DNA from: Belnapia sp.
GTDB lineage: Bacteria > Pseudomonadota > Alphaproteobacteria > Acetobacterales > Acetobacteraceae
Assembly (NCBI GenBank): GCA_028291445.1
Contig: JAQGIA010000116.1
Span: 1 to 22,223, forward strand
Reading direction: 5' to 3'
DNA length: 22,223 nucleotides
Below the pieces are notes generated by a model, which saw only the letters and a program-made list of their open reading frames with translations, did not search any database and was not told the DNA's origin. The position numbers were made by a program, and so were the translations under genes. This document shows, in pieces, positions 7,514 through 15,446 of this stretch (position 1 is its first letter; every line of letters starts with the position of its first letter).

Positions 7514-8521
7514 ATGCCCCGGCCGGCCGCGCCTGCGTTGCGGGACCGGGCGCTGCAGGACCGGGCGTTGCGGAATCAGGCAATCGGGACCACGGCCGTG
7601 GCGGCGCTGCCACAGCCGGGGCTGCTGCAAGGCGGTTCGGCGCTTCCGGCCTGGATCGCGCCACCGGGGGGCATCGCCTTCGCCCTGGTCGCCTTCCTCC
7701 TGCTGGCCGGGCAGGACGCGACGATCAAGCTGCTCTCGGCGAGCCTGGCGCTGCCGCTGATCCTGGCGGTCCGCAGCGTCGCCATCCTGGGCGTCTGCTT
7801 CACCCTCGGCGGCCGGCGGCCGTTTCGTGCGGTTTGGCGCAGCCCGGTGCGCTGGCTGCTGGTGGGCCGTGGCCTGATCGGGCTCGGCGCCTGGACCGCC
7901 TATTTCACCGCCGCCCGTAGCCTGCCGCTCGGCCAGGTGGCGGCCTTCCAATTCCTCGCCCCGCTCATGGTCGTGCTGGCGGCCGGCTGGATGCTGGGCG
8001 AGGCCAGCAGCCTGCGCCACCGGCTGCTGGTGCTGCTCGGTACCGTAGGGGCACTGATCAGCGGCGGGTCATTGGGTTTCAGCCTGCAACCCGCCCTCCT
8101 GCTGGCGGCCACCGCCGCGGTGCTCTGGGCCTATGCGATGCTGCTAACCCGGCGAATCGCCCGGACCGAGGGCGCGCTGGTGCAACTCGTCTCGACCCAC
8201 CTGCTGTTCATCGCGGTCATGGGGCCCTTGGCGCTGCTGTCGCCGGTGCCGCCGGCAGCCGCCGACCTGCCGTTGCTGATGCTGGTCGCGCTGCTGGGCG
8301 GGGCTGGCCAGCTCGCCCTGTATTCGGCGGCACGCAGCCTTCCCGCGCCGATTATGGCCCCGCTCGAATATACTTCCCTGCTATGGAACTTCACCTTCGG
8401 GTATATGATTTGGCGCAACACCCCTGGTCCGGCGATCGTGGTCGGGGCAATGCTGATTGCGGTAAGCTGCGCCGGTCTATTGCATGGTCGATGGATCAGT
8501 AATCGAGCGGCGTCTCGATAA
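7514..8521 (+). CDS. EamA/DMT-superfamily inner-membrane transporter
   Basis: This is a 335-residue polytopic membrane protein with about ten hydrophobic helices arranged as two EamA-like halves, the usual drug/metabolite transporter layout. Recognisable parts are GQDATIKLLSASLALPLILAVR in the first helix pair, ARSLPLGQVAAFQFLAPLMV at the end of helix 4, and ARSLPAPIMAPLEYTSLLWN in the matching place of the second half. The ATG at 7514, 4 nt after the folE stop, is chosen because longer frames run back through folE. The N-terminus before the first helix is ~45 residues and contains 15-nt repeats. Substrates of this family (amino acids, metabolites, cofactors) cannot be read from sequence. Tight spacing suggests co-transcription with folE. 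Confidence 0.88.
   Translation: MPRPAAPALRDRALQDRALRNQAIGTTAVAALPQPGLLQGGSALPAWIAPPGGIAFALVAFLLLAGQDATIKLLSASLALPLILAVRSVAILGVCFTLGGRRPFRAVWRSPVRWLLVGRGLIGLGAWTAYFTAARSLPLGQVAAFQFLAPLMVVLAAGWMLGEASSLRHRLLVLLGTVGALISGGSLGFSLQPALLLAATAAVLWAYAMLLTRRIARTEGALVQLVSTHLLFIAVMGPLALLSPVPPAAADLPLLMLVALLGGAGQLALYSAARSLPAPIMAPLEYTSLLWNFTFGYMIWRNTPGPAIVVGAMLIAVSCAGLLHGRWISNRAASR
7535..7594 (+). repeat. Four 15-nt units in the N-terminus of the EamA transporter gene
   Basis: Units encode ALRDR, ALQDR, ALRNQ and AIGTT. The first two differ at only a few bases (GCGTTGCGGGACCGG against GCGCTGCAGGACCGG). They lie in the cytoplasmic leader before the first transmembrane helix, which is not conserved in the family. 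Confidence 0.8.
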
Positions 8522-8612
8522 CCGGCGGGCTGGCGGCGATGTTCGGCGCTATCGGGGGTTGTGCTTAGCGGAGCGGATGGCACTAATGGCTGTCCTTGAA
8601 CGGAGGTGGCCT

Positions 8613-9287
8613 ATGGCCTTGGCACTGCGGCGCCGATCGATACTGAGGTTTGGCGTCGTCGGGACCGTCATGGCTGCCGCCCAGGCCCAAAGCCAGGCCC
8701 CGGGCCAGGTTCAGACCCAGACCCAAGCTCAGGCCCAGACCCAAGCTCAGGCCCAGACCCCAACTCAGGCCCCGACCCAAACTCAGGCCCCAACTCAGGC
8801 CCAGGCCCCGGGACGCCCGGCGGGCGACCCCGCCGCCAGCCTCGCCGGTCCCCTGCCGGAACCGCAGGGCCGCGTCATCCTCGCCGTCTCCGGCCGCATC
8901 GGCGTGACCAATGACGGGGACAGCGCACGCTTCGACCGCGCCATGCTGGAGCAGCTGGGGATGACCAGCATCACCACGGCCACCCCCTGGTACGACGGGC
9001 CGGTCACCTTCGAGGGCGTGCCGATGACCCGGCTCATGCAGCGGCTCGAAGCCCAGGGCGAGATCGTGCAGGCCATCGCCCTGAACGACTACAGCACCGA
9101 AATGCCGGTGGCCGACTTCGCCCGCTGGGGCGTGCTGCTCGCGCTCAAGCGGGATGGCCAATACCTGCCGATCCGCGACAAGGGACCGCTGTTCATCGTC
9201 TACCCCTATGATTCCGACGTGGAACTGCGCTCGCGCCGCTACTACGGGCGCTCCGCCTGGCAGGTCGCCAGGCTGGTTATCCGCTAA
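8613..9287 (+). CDS. Tat-exported SUOX/molybdopterin-binding-like domain protein
   Basis: The ATG at 8613 is chosen over earlier starts because GGAGG lies at 8602-8606, 6 nt upstream, and because it gives a clean signal peptide. The N-terminus RRRSILRFGVVG followed by a hydrophobic stretch and AQA resembles a twin-arginine signal. A Gln/Ala/Thr/Pro-rich linker (residues ~23-68) follows, then a ~145-residue domain like small proteins annotated as molybdopterin-dependent oxidoreductases (VTFEGVPMTRLMQRL, ALNDYSTEMPVADF, GPLFIVYPYD). The protein contains no cysteine, so it cannot supply the Cys ligand to molybdenum seen in sulfite oxidase; it may bind another ligand. It is 4 bp upstream of a PAS-GGDEF-EAL gene, suggesting a periplasmic sensor partner. 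Confidence 0.78.
   Translation: MALALRRRSILRFGVVGTVMAAAQAQSQAPGQVQTQTQAQAQTQAQAQTPTQAPTQTQAPTQAQAPGRPAGDPAASLAGPLPEPQGRVILAVSGRIGVTNDGDSARFDRAMLEQLGMTSITTATPWYDGPVTFEGVPMTRLMQRLEAQGEIVQAIALNDYSTEMPVADFARWGVLLALKRDGQYLPIRDKGPLFIVYPYDSDVELRSRRYYGRSAWQVARLVIR
8721..8810 (+). repeat. Five 18-nt tandem units encoding a Gln/Ala/Thr/Pro linker
   Basis: Units begin at 8721, 8739, 8757, 8775 and 8793. The first two are identical (ACCCAAGCTCAGGCCCAG) and the others carry point changes. They encode TQAQAQ, TQAQAQ, TPTQAP, TQTQAP and TQAQAP. Related 6-nt steps extend upstream to about 8675. The repeat forms the linker between the signal peptide and the folded domain. Confidence 0.92.
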
Positions 9288-9291
9288 GCCG

Positions 9292-11826
9292 ATGGACCTG
9301 CCGCCCGGCCTGAACCATGCCCTGCGGTCACCGCCCGGCACGGCGATGGCGCGCTTCCCGCGCCTCGGCTTCCTCATCGTCATCGGCTTCCTGGCGGTTG
9401 CCGCGGCCTATACCTCCATCCTCATCCTGCAGCGCCAGCAGGCGCTGCGCGCCGTCTCGCGCTACAGCGTCACCTGGCTGATCAGCCAGTCGGCGCTGGA
9501 GGTGGCGCGGCTGCAGGTGGCGATCGGCACCTACCGGCTGCAGCCGGATGCCGAGAACCTCGATACCGTGCAGCTTTGGCTCGACATCGTCGCCAACCGC
9601 ACCCAGTTGCTGGGCGGCGGCGAGATCTGGCCCTTCATCCGCGCCGAGCCCGAGCGCGAGGCGACCGTCTCCCAGCTCCGCCGCGCCGTGGCGACCGCCC
9701 AGCCGATGATCGACCGGCTGAACGAGCCTGCCGAGGCCGACCGCCTGCTCGCGCTGTTCAGCGACCTGAACCCGCGGATGACCCGGCTCGCTTCCGCCTC
9801 GTATATCGAAGGCAACGAGCTGCTCGGTGCCGATATCGAGCATCTGGGGCGGTTGCAGTGGATCTTCTCCGGTGTGCTGATCACCCTGCTGCTGTGCTGC
9901 GCGGCGCTGATCGGCACGCTGATGCACCACAACCGCCTGGTCCAGAACGCCAACCGCGAGGTGAATGCGCTGGTCCAGGACCTGACCCGCACCGGCCGCC
10001 AGCTCGCCACCGCCAAGGAACAGGCGCAGGAGGCGATGGGGGAGGTGCAGCAGCAGTATCGCGCGCTCCGTCTGCGCGACGCCGAGTTGAACGTGCAGAA
10101 TGCCCGCTTCGATGCGGCGCTGAACAACATGTCCCAGGCGCTCTGCATGGTCAGCGCCGAGGGCCGGCTGATCGTCTGCAACACCCGTTTCCTCGGGCTG
10201 TTCGGGCTGGGCGAGGAATTCGCCACCCCCGGGTCGAGCGTGGCCGGGCTGTTCCGGGCCATGGCCGCCTCGGGCCGCTACGATGCGATGTTGCTGGCTG
10301 CGGTGCGCCAGGCGCAGGAGGAATTGCTGGCCGAGGGCCGCCCCGGCACCTTCTTCCGCGAGGATGCCGCGGGCCGGGCGCTGGCCGTCTCCCACCAGCC
10401 GATGGCCGATGGTGGCTGGGTGGCGACCTACGAGGACATCACCGAGCGCCGCCGGGTCGAGGCCCGCATCACCTTCATGGCGCACCACGACATGCTGACC
10501 GGCCTGCCCAACCGGGTGCTGTTCCGCGACAGCATGGAGGCGGCGCTGTCCAGCCGCCGCGACGATGATGCGACGATCGCGCTGCTGTTCCTCGACCTCG
10601 ACCACTTCAAGAACGTCAACGACACCCTCGGCCACCCGGTCGGCGACGCGCTGCTGCAGGAGGTGGCCCGCCGGCTGCGCGCCTGCGTCCGCGACGGCGA
10701 TATCGTCGCCCGGCTCGGCGGCGACGAATTCGCCGTGCTGCAAGCTCCGGCCAACCAGCCGGAGGATGCTGGCGCCCTGGCGCAGCGCCTGGTCGACGTG
10801 GTCTGCGCCCCCTACGAGCTGCTCGGCTACCGCACCCAGGTCGGGGTCAGCATCGGCATCGCCCTGGCTGAGGACATTCTGGCCGAGGACACCATGGCCG
10901 GGGGCACCCGGACCAAGCGGGATGTCGCCATTGCGGCCGACAAGCTGCTGCGCAACGTCGACATGGCGCTCTACCGCGCCAAGGACGATGGCCGCCGCAC
11001 CTGGCGCTTCTTCGAGCCGGGGATGGAAGCCGAGCTTCAGGCGCGCCTGGCGATGGAAGCCGACCTGCGGGAGGCGCTGCCGCGTAACCAGCTCGAGGTC
11101 TGGTATCAGCCGATCATCAACCTCGGCACCAACCGGCTGTCCGGCTTCGAGGCGCTGCTGCGCTGGCGCCATCCGGTCCGCGGCATGGTATCGCCGGGGG
11201 TCTTCATTCCCATCATGGAGGAGATCGGCCTGATCGAGGGCGTTGGCCGCTGGGTGCTGGAACAGGCGACGCGGCAGGCCAATTCCTGGCCGGCGCCGCT
11301 GAAGGTGGCGGTGAACCTCTCCCCGCTGCAATTCCGCGCCGCCGACCTCGCCGACAGCGTGTTGCAGATACTGCGGCAATCCGGCTTGGCGCCGCAGCGG
11401 CTGGAGCTGGAAATCACCGAATCCGCCCTGTTGCAGGCCGATGGCGGCATCGCCGGAATCCTGACCGCCTTCCGCGACACCGGCATCCGCATCGCGCTCG
11501 ACGATTTCGGCACGCACTACTCCTCGCTGAGCTACCTGCGCAGCTTCCCCTTCGACAAGATCAAGATCGACCAATCCTTCGTGCGGGAGATGCCGGACCG
11601 GGCCGATTGCCTCGCCATCGTCAATTCGGTGGCGCATCTGGCCAATCAGCTCGGCATGGCGACCACCGCCGAAGGGGTGGAGACCGCGGCGCAGCTGCAA
11701 TCGGTACGCGCCGCCGGCTGCACCGAGGCGCAGGGCTATTTCTTCGGCCCGCCCGAATCCACCATCGAACTGCGCCGCTGGTTCGAGGAGCCGGGCCGCG
11801 CCCTGGCCCTGCTGCAGACCGCCTGA
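9292..11826 (+). CDS. Membrane PAS-GGDEF-EAL bifunctional cyclic-di-GMP protein
   Basis: The 844-residue protein would make and/or break c-di-GMP. Helix 1 (residues ~24-47) and helix 2 (~188-213) enclose a ~140-residue periplasmic sensor. A coiled-coil-like stretch follows (~220-265), then a PAS_7-type PAS domain (~267-385), GGDEF (~395-560) and EAL (~575-835). The GGDEF motif is intact (RLGGDEF near residue 476), and an RxxD inhibitory site (RDGD) lies five residues before it. The EAL domain keeps EALLRW, NLSPLQF, LEITES and DDFGTHYSSLSYLRSF, with His for the usual Gly. Both activities look possible. A small insertion with 15-nt repeats lies late in GGDEF. The ATG at 9292 is 4 bp after the preceding stop; longer frames overlap that gene. 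Confidence 0.93.
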   Translation: MDLPPGLNHALRSPPGTAMARFPRLGFLIVIGFLAVAAAYTSILILQRQQALRAVSRYSVTWLISQSALEVARLQVAIGTYRLQPDAENLDTVQLWLDIVANRTQLLGGGEIWPFIRAEPEREATVSQLRRAVATAQPMIDRLNEPAEADRLLALFSDLNPRMTRLASASYIEGNELLGADIEHLGRLQWIFSGVLITLLLCCAALIGTLMHHNRLVQNANREVNALVQDLTRTGRQLATAKEQAQEAMGEVQQQYRALRLRDAELNVQNARFDAALNNMSQALCMVSAEGRLIVCNTRFLGLFGLGEEFATPGSSVAGLFRAMAASGRYDAMLLAAVRQAQEELLAEGRPGTFFREDAAGRALAVSHQPMADGGWVATYEDITERRRVEARITFMAHHDMLTGLPNRVLFRDSMEAALSSRRDDDATIALLFLDLDHFKNVNDTLGHPVGDALLQEVARRLRACVRDGDIVARLGGDEFAVLQAPANQPEDAGALAQRLVDVVCAPYELLGYRTQVGVSIGIALAEDILAEDTMAGGTRTKRDVAIAADKLLRNVDMALYRAKDDGRRTWRFFEPGMEAELQARLAMEADLREALPRNQLEVWYQPIINLGTNRLSGFEALLRWRHPVRGMVSPGVFIPIMEEIGLIEGVGRWVLEQATRQANSWPAPLKVAVNLSPLQFRAADLADSVLQILRQSGLAPQRLELEITESALLQADGGIAGILTAFRDTGIRIALDDFGTHYSSLSYLRSFPFDKIKIDQSFVREMPDRADCLAIVNSVAHLANQLGMATTAEGVETAAQLQSVRAAGCTEAQGYFFGPPESTIELRRWFEEPGRALALLQTA
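10867..10911 (+). repeat. Three 15-nt units inside the GGDEF domain
   Basis: The units encode AEDIL, AEDTM and AGGTR. Typical GGDEF domains run from the conserved SIGIA strand almost directly to the LLRNADxALYRAK helix; here about 15-20 extra residues intervene, of which these repeats are most. The insertion is on a surface loop away from the active site. Confidence 0.7.
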
Positions 11827-11838
11827 ACGCGGATGCCG

Positions 11839-11884
11839 CTCAGGCTCCGGCCGGCGCTGAAAGAAGTGCCGGCCAGAGCCTGAG
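11839..11884. terminator. Long hairpin between convergent genes
   Basis: Arms 11839-11855 and 11868-11884 pair over 17 bp with a single C-A mismatch, around a 12-nt loop (GCTGAAAGAAGT). The element lies 12 nt after the GGDEF-EAL stop and 44 nt from the end of the convergent glutathione S-transferase gene. No clear T-run follows on either strand, so it may act as a bidirectional terminator of reduced efficiency or protect the 3' ends. Confidence 0.65.
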
Positions 11885-11928
11885 CTGTTGCCCTATCACA
11901 TGATTGACGCTTTTCGGTGATGCCGCCG

Positions 11929-12552
11929 CTAGCTCAGCGGCACCGCCACATGCGCCCGATAGGCCGGCCGCTCCAGCAGCCGCTGGTACCAGCCTTCCAG
12001 CCGCGGCAGCGCCGCACGCTCGATCGGCAGCGCGAACCAGCGGTGCAGGAAGCCGCCCAGCGCTATATCCGCCAACCCGAATTCGCCGGCGATGAAATCC
12101 CGGCCCGCCAGCTGCGCATCGGCGATCCGCCACAGCCGTTCCGCCGCGTCCCGCGCGCGCGCCGCCGCCGGCATGTCCCGCTCCGCCTCCGGCGTCCGCA
12201 CCAGCGTCCAGAAGATCACCCGCATCGGCTCGTTGATCGAGGCCAGGGTCCAGTCCATCCAGCGCTCGGCATCGGCCCGCGCCTCGGGCGCCTCCGGGTA
12301 GCAGGCATTGCCGCCGGGCTGGGTCCGGCAGAGGTAGCGCAGGATGGCGTGGCTCTCCCACAGCGTGTAGCCGTGCGGCATCACCAGGGTCGGCACCGTG
12401 GCATTCGGGTTCATCGCCGCGTAGTCGGCGTCGCGGGTGCGGCCGAAGACGCCGCCGGCGTCGACCCGCTGGAAGGGAATGGCCAGCTCGTCCAGCAGCC
12501 ACAGCACCTTCATGACATTGACCGAGCTGGCCCGGCCCCAAACCGTGATCAT
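11929..12552 (-). CDS. Glutathione S-transferase family protein (copy 1)
   Basis: The 207-residue cytosolic protein has an N-terminal thioredoxin-fold domain (residues ~1-80) with the WGRASSVNVMK active-site region, where one of the serines is the likely glutathione-activating residue, and the cis-Pro motif VPTL before YTLWESHAILRYL, which carries the glutathione-binding Glu-Ser pair. The helical C-terminal domain runs from ~90 to 200 and contains the DIALGGFLHRWF helix with the structural Asp. It conjugates or reduces substrates with glutathione; the substrate is unknown. It is the downstream member of a tandem pair: its ATG is 1 nt after the stop of copy 2 (TGAGATG), so the two are co-translated. 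Confidence 0.9.
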   Translation of the reverse strand: MITVWGRASSVNVMKVLWLLDELAIPFQRVDAGGVFGRTRDADYAAMNPNATVPTLVMPHGYTLWESHAILRYLCRTQPGGNACYPEAPEARADAERWMDWTLASINEPMRVIFWTLVRTPEAERDMPAAARARDAAERLWRIADAQLAGRDFIAGEFGLADIALGGFLHRWFALPIERAALPRLEGWYQRLLERPAYRAHVAVPLS

Positions 12553-12553
12553 C

Positions 12554-13183
12554 TCAGGTCATCTCCACGGCGACATGGCGGGCGAAGCCCGGGTGCCGCG
12601 CCAGCAGCCGGGCGTAATAGGCCTCGAGCCGCGGCATCGGCGCGCGGTCGATGGGCAAGGCGAACCAGCGGTGCAGATAGGGGCCGAGGGCGATGTCGCC
12701 GAGGCTGAGCGCCGCCCCCGCTACATAATCGCGGCCTTCCAGCCGCCGGTCGACCATCCGCCACAGCGCCTCCGCCCCGTCCCGCGCCTGGGCGGTGGCG
12801 GCGTAGTCCCGCTTGGCTTCCGGGATGCGGACATAGGTGAAGAACACCGTCACCATCGGCCCGTTCAGCGAGGCGAGCTGCCAGTCCATCCAGCGCTCCG
12901 CCTCGGCCCGGTCGCGCGGCGCGGCGGGATGCAGCGGGCTGCCCGGCGCATGCTTCGCCACCAGGTAACGCAGGATGGAATTGCTCTCCCACAGGGTGAA
13001 GCCATCCGGCTCCTCGATGGTCGGCACCCGGCTGTTCGGGTTCATCGCCACGTAGAAGGGCTCGGTCGTGCGACCGTACTCGCCGCCCGCGTCGATGCGC
13101 TCATAGGGGATGCCCAGTTCCTCGCAGAGCCAGAGCAATTTCATCACGTTGCTCGAACTGGCCCGGCCCCAAAGCTTCATCAT
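12554..13183 (-). CDS. Glutathione S-transferase family protein (copy 2)
   Basis: This 209-residue paralogue aligns end to end with the neighbouring copy without large gaps and shares roughly half its residues, including WGRASSSNVMK, FTLWESNSILRYL, AEAERWMDWQLAS and DIALGPYLHRWFALPI. It is therefore a tandem duplicate that has diverged. The ATG at 13183 is preferred over a TTG 15 nt upstream; GGGGA lies 8 nt before it, and a second ATG follows directly. It is the promoter-proximal gene of the pair and is transcribed away from dsbB, with only a short divergent region between them. Cytosolic; substrate unknown. Confidence 0.9.
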   Translation of the reverse strand: MMKLWGRASSSNVMKLLWLCEELGIPYERIDAGGEYGRTTEPFYVAMNPNSRVPTIEEPDGFTLWESNSILRYLVAKHAPGSPLHPAAPRDRAEAERWMDWQLASLNGPMVTVFFTYVRIPEAKRDYAATAQARDGAEALWRMVDRRLEGRDYVAGAALSLGDIALGPYLHRWFALPIDRAPMPRLEAYYARLLARHPGFARHVAVEMT

Positions 13184-13215
13184 CGGCGCGATCCCCAACT
13201 GGTGCCGGCCAGCCT

Positions 13216-13755
13216 ATGGGGCAGGCGGCGGCCGGTCCAGTTGCGCGGGCGGCGCGACGGCGCGACACAGACGGCATGATCGGCATGCTCCTCTTCGCCC
13301 TGGCCGCAGCCGCGGCGCCCTTGTTCGCCCGCGCCAGCGAAGACCTCTTCGGCATCGCCCCCTGCGAGTTGTGCAGCTGGCAGCGCTGGCCCTATTGGGC
13401 CGCCGCCGGGCTGGCGCTCGGCTCGGCGCTGGTGCCGCCCGCCTGGCGCCGGCCGCTGGCCTGGCTCGCCATCCTCGCGGTGCTCGTCTCGGGCGCCATC
13501 GCCGGCTTCCATATCGGGGTGGAGCAGGGCTGGTGGCCATCCCCGCTGCCCGGCTGCCAGGCGCCGCGCTCGGCCGGCGGCGCCACCGTGGACGACCTCA
13601 TGGCGGCGCTGGCGCCGCGCCCCTCCAAGCCCTGCGACGCGCCGACATACCTCATCCCCGGCCTGCCGCTGTCGATGGCGGCGATGAACCTGCTCTATGC
13701 GCTTGGCCTTTCCTCGCTGGGCGCCATCTGGATGCGGAGAGGAGCGAACCGATGA
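13216..13755 (+). CDS. dsbB: Disulfide bond formation protein B (DsbB family)
   Basis: DsbB reoxidises periplasmic DsbA and passes the electrons to ubiquinone. The protein has four hydrophobic helices. The first periplasmic pair is Cys50-x-x-Cys53 in PCELCSWQRWPYW, and the second pair is Cys114 in WPSPLPGCQ and Cys140 in KPCDAPTY, the order expected of DsbB. The GVEQGWW segment is typical of alphaproteobacterial members. The start is uncertain: ATG at 13216 gives an arginine-rich 20-residue leader, while ATG at 13276 begins directly at helix 1 and would leave a more reasonable 92-bp divergent promoter region with the glutathione S-transferase gene. Neither has a clear ribosome-binding site. 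It overlaps coq7 by 4 nt (ATGA). Confidence 0.88.
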   Translation: MGQAAAGPVARAARRRDTDGMIGMLLFALAAAAAPLFARASEDLFGIAPCELCSWQRWPYWAAAGLALGSALVPPAWRRPLAWLAILAVLVSGAIAGFHIGVEQGWWPSPLPGCQAPRSAGGATVDDLMAALAPRPSKPCDAPTYLIPGLPLSMAAMNLLYALGLSSLGAIWMRRGANR

Positions 13756-14273
13756 CCCGAACCCCCCGCCGCATGATCGAGGAAACCATCCGCGTCGACC
13801 ACGCTGGCGAATACGGCGCCAAGCGCATCTACCAGGGCCAGCTCGCCGTGCTGCGCGGCACCAAATGGGAGACGCTGATCCAGCACATGCAGGACCAGGA
13901 GCAGGTGCATCTGGACACCTTCTCCCGCCTCATCGCCACCCGCCGGGTTCGCCCGACCGCGTTGCTGCCGATCTGGCATGTCGCCGGCTTCGCCCTCGGC
14001 GCGGCGACCGCCATGCTCGGGCACCGTGCCGCCATGGCCTGCACCGTTGCGGTTGAGGAGGCGATCGACGAACATTACCAGGCGCAGGAGGCGGCCCTCG
14101 GCGAGGACGAGGCGCCGCTGCGGGCCGATATCGCGCAGTTCCGCGCCGAGGAACTGGAACACCGCGAGACCGGCCTGGCGCATGAGGCCGAGCTGACCCC
14201 CGGCTACCGGCTGCTGAGCGCCGCCATCAAGGCCGGCTGCAAGGTGGCGATCAAGGTGAGCGAGAAGATCTGA
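13752..14273 (+). CDS. coq7: 5-demethoxyubiquinone hydroxylase, Coq7 family
   Basis: Coq7 is a di-iron monooxygenase that adds the C6 hydroxyl in ubiquinone synthesis, bound to the inner membrane face. All six iron ligands are visible in the 173-residue protein: Glu in DHAGEYGA, the ExxH in DQEQVHLDTF, Glu in VEEAIDEHY, and the ExxH in EELEHRET with its partner Glu. Two near-identical halves of a four-helix bundle are thus complete. The start is firm: AGAGGAG lies about 7 nt before the ATG and the start overlaps the dsbB stop by 4 nt. Coupling with dsbB is sensible because DsbB uses ubiquinone. A longer frame reaching back to 13110 runs through dsbB and is not used. Confidence 0.95.
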   Translation: MTRTPRRMIEETIRVDHAGEYGAKRIYQGQLAVLRGTKWETLIQHMQDQEQVHLDTFSRLIATRRVRPTALLPIWHVAGFALGAATAMLGHRAAMACTVAVEEAIDEHYQAQEAALGEDEAPLRADIAQFRAEELEHRETGLAHEAELTPGYRLLSAAIKAGCKVAIKVSEKI

Positions 14274-14740
14274 TGCAGACCCTTCCTTTGCCCGAAGCCG
14301 ACCCTGCCGCCACGGCCTCGGTCAAGGATTGGCTGGACCGCTTCGCCGCCTGCGTGCGGGCGGTGGACTACGCCAGCGCCACTCCCTTCTGGCACGACGC
14401 CATCGTCATCTTTGGCACCTACCAGGAACTGGTCCGCAGCCGGCAGGCCTGGATCGACAGCCAATGGGACAACGTCTGGCCGCGCACCGAGGGCTTCGCC
14501 TTCGACCTGGCGAATACCCTGGTGCTGGCCTCGCCGGATGGCGCCATGGCGGTGGCGGTCACGCCCTGGAACAGCACCGGCTTCCATGAGGACGGCACCG
14601 CCTTCCCGCGGCCCGGGCGGGCGACCATCGTGCTGGCGAAGCAGCCGGATGGCCGCTGGGTCGGGGTGCATAGCCACATGTCCCTGCAGCGCGGCGTGCC
14701 GCAGGACAGTTTCGGCAACCGGCTGGTGAAGGCGCGCTAG
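14273..14740 (+). CDS. NTF2-like / SnoaL-like small protein
   Basis: The 155-residue protein has the pattern of a cystatin-like alpha/beta cone fold: helix (VKDWLDRFAACVRAVDYAS), the ATPFWHDAIVIFGT strand entry, WIDSQWDNVWPRT, and a closing sheet with GRATIVLAKQPDGRWVGVHSHMS. Proteins of this fold are small enzymes or binding proteins, and no substrate can be named. Its ATG shares one base with the coq7 stop (TGATG), so it is the last gene of the dsbB-coq7 operon. No signal peptide. It might assist quinone or redox metabolism by context, but that is only inference. Confidence 0.8.
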   Translation: MQTLPLPEADPAATASVKDWLDRFAACVRAVDYASATPFWHDAIVIFGTYQELVRSRQAWIDSQWDNVWPRTEGFAFDLANTLVLASPDGAMAVAVTPWNSTGFHEDGTAFPRPGRATIVLAKQPDGRWVGVHSHMSLQRGVPQDSFGNRLVKAR

Positions 14741-14799
14741 CCAAGGCAGCATCCGGCTTGCCCGTCGCCGGGCGCTGGCGATCCTGCGGGGGACCACGC

Positions 14800-15423
14800 T
14801 CAGTCGTGCATCCGGCCGCCGACGAAGCGGAGGGTGGCGCCCAGGCTGCGATCCTCGATGCCGTCGAAATCGTGGAAGCCCTTGGCGTCGTAGTGGCCGG
14901 AATGCGCCACGGCCGTCCGCACCGCGGCGACCATCGCTTGCCCGACCTCGTAGGCCCCCGCCATGACCGCCGCCGCCGCATTGGCCGCCGCGACCCGGAT
15001 CGGATGCGGCGCCCCGGTCGCCGGGTCGACCAGCGGTGGCCGGCCGATCGCCAGGGCGAAGATCGCCTCGGCCACATAGGCGATCGCCTCGGCATCCGGC
15101 ACCGGTATCTTGCCGAGGTTCTGGAAATCCTGCAGCGCATGGGTCGATTCATGGACGATGAGGATCTGGGCGGCTGGCTTGGTGAGGTCGAAGCCTTTGC
15201 TCAGCGAGTACTGGTCGCTGTCCATGATGTAGGCGGCGCCGGTGCCGGCAAAGCCCAGGTCGGAGAAGCGCCGGTTGATGCGGATCCGGCCGGCGGCGAC
15301 GCAGCCGGCGACATCCTTCGCATAGCCCTGCGGATAGACCTGGTAGGTGAGATACTTGAAGTTGATCCGGCCGAATCCCGGATGGGTCCGCAGGAAACCG
15401 GCGAAATCGGTCGTATCGGACAC
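14800..15423 (-). CDS. Uncharacterised protein with HExxH zinc-protease-like motif
   Basis: I do not recognise the family. The GTG start at 15423 is favoured because AGGGAGG (15432-15438) lies 8 nt upstream; longer frames from 15615 have no such site and would cross the palindrome at 15447-15465. The 207-residue product has HESTHALQDF at residues 91-100, a zincin HExxH, followed by DAEAIAYVAEAIF, where Glu112 or Glu119 could be the third ligand as in gluzincins. Before it is a strand-rich region (GRIRINRRF, GAAYIMDSDQYSLS), and after it a helix-rich Ala segment. There is no signal peptide or membrane helix. It could be a small cytoplasmic metalloprotease or a contact-delivered effector-like enzyme; neither is shown. 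Confidence 0.75.
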   Translation of the reverse strand: MSDTTDFAGFLRTHPGFGRINFKYLTYQVYPQGYAKDVAGCVAAGRIRINRRFSDLGFAGTGAAYIMDSDQYSLSKGFDLTKPAAQILIVHESTHALQDFQNLGKIPVPDAEAIAYVAEAIFALAIGRPPLVDPATGAPHPIRVAAANAAAAVMAGAYEVGQAMVAAVRTAVAHSGHYDAKGFHDFDGIEDRSLGATLRFVGGRMHD

Positions 15424-15446
15424 CGGGGGAGCCTCCCTGCCTGACC

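Noticed and set aside
8484..8612. Earlier start for the SUOX-like gene
   Set aside because: It overlaps the transporter gene end, has no ribosome-binding site and would bury the Tat-like signal inside the protein.
9328..11700. 790-codon open frame on the minus strand
   Set aside because: It is antisense to the clearly recognisable PAS-GGDEF-EAL gene; its product is His/Gln/Gly/Ala-rich with no family motif, the usual shadow of a high-GC gene.
13110..13751. Long in-frame N-terminal extension of coq7
   Set aside because: It would cover the dsbB gene; the ATG at 13752 has a good ribosome-binding site and family homology starts there.
14760..14773. Small hairpin GCCCG-TCGC-CGGGC between the NTF2-like and HExxH genes
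   Set aside because: Only 5 bp of stem and no T-run; such hairpins are expected by chance at this GC level.
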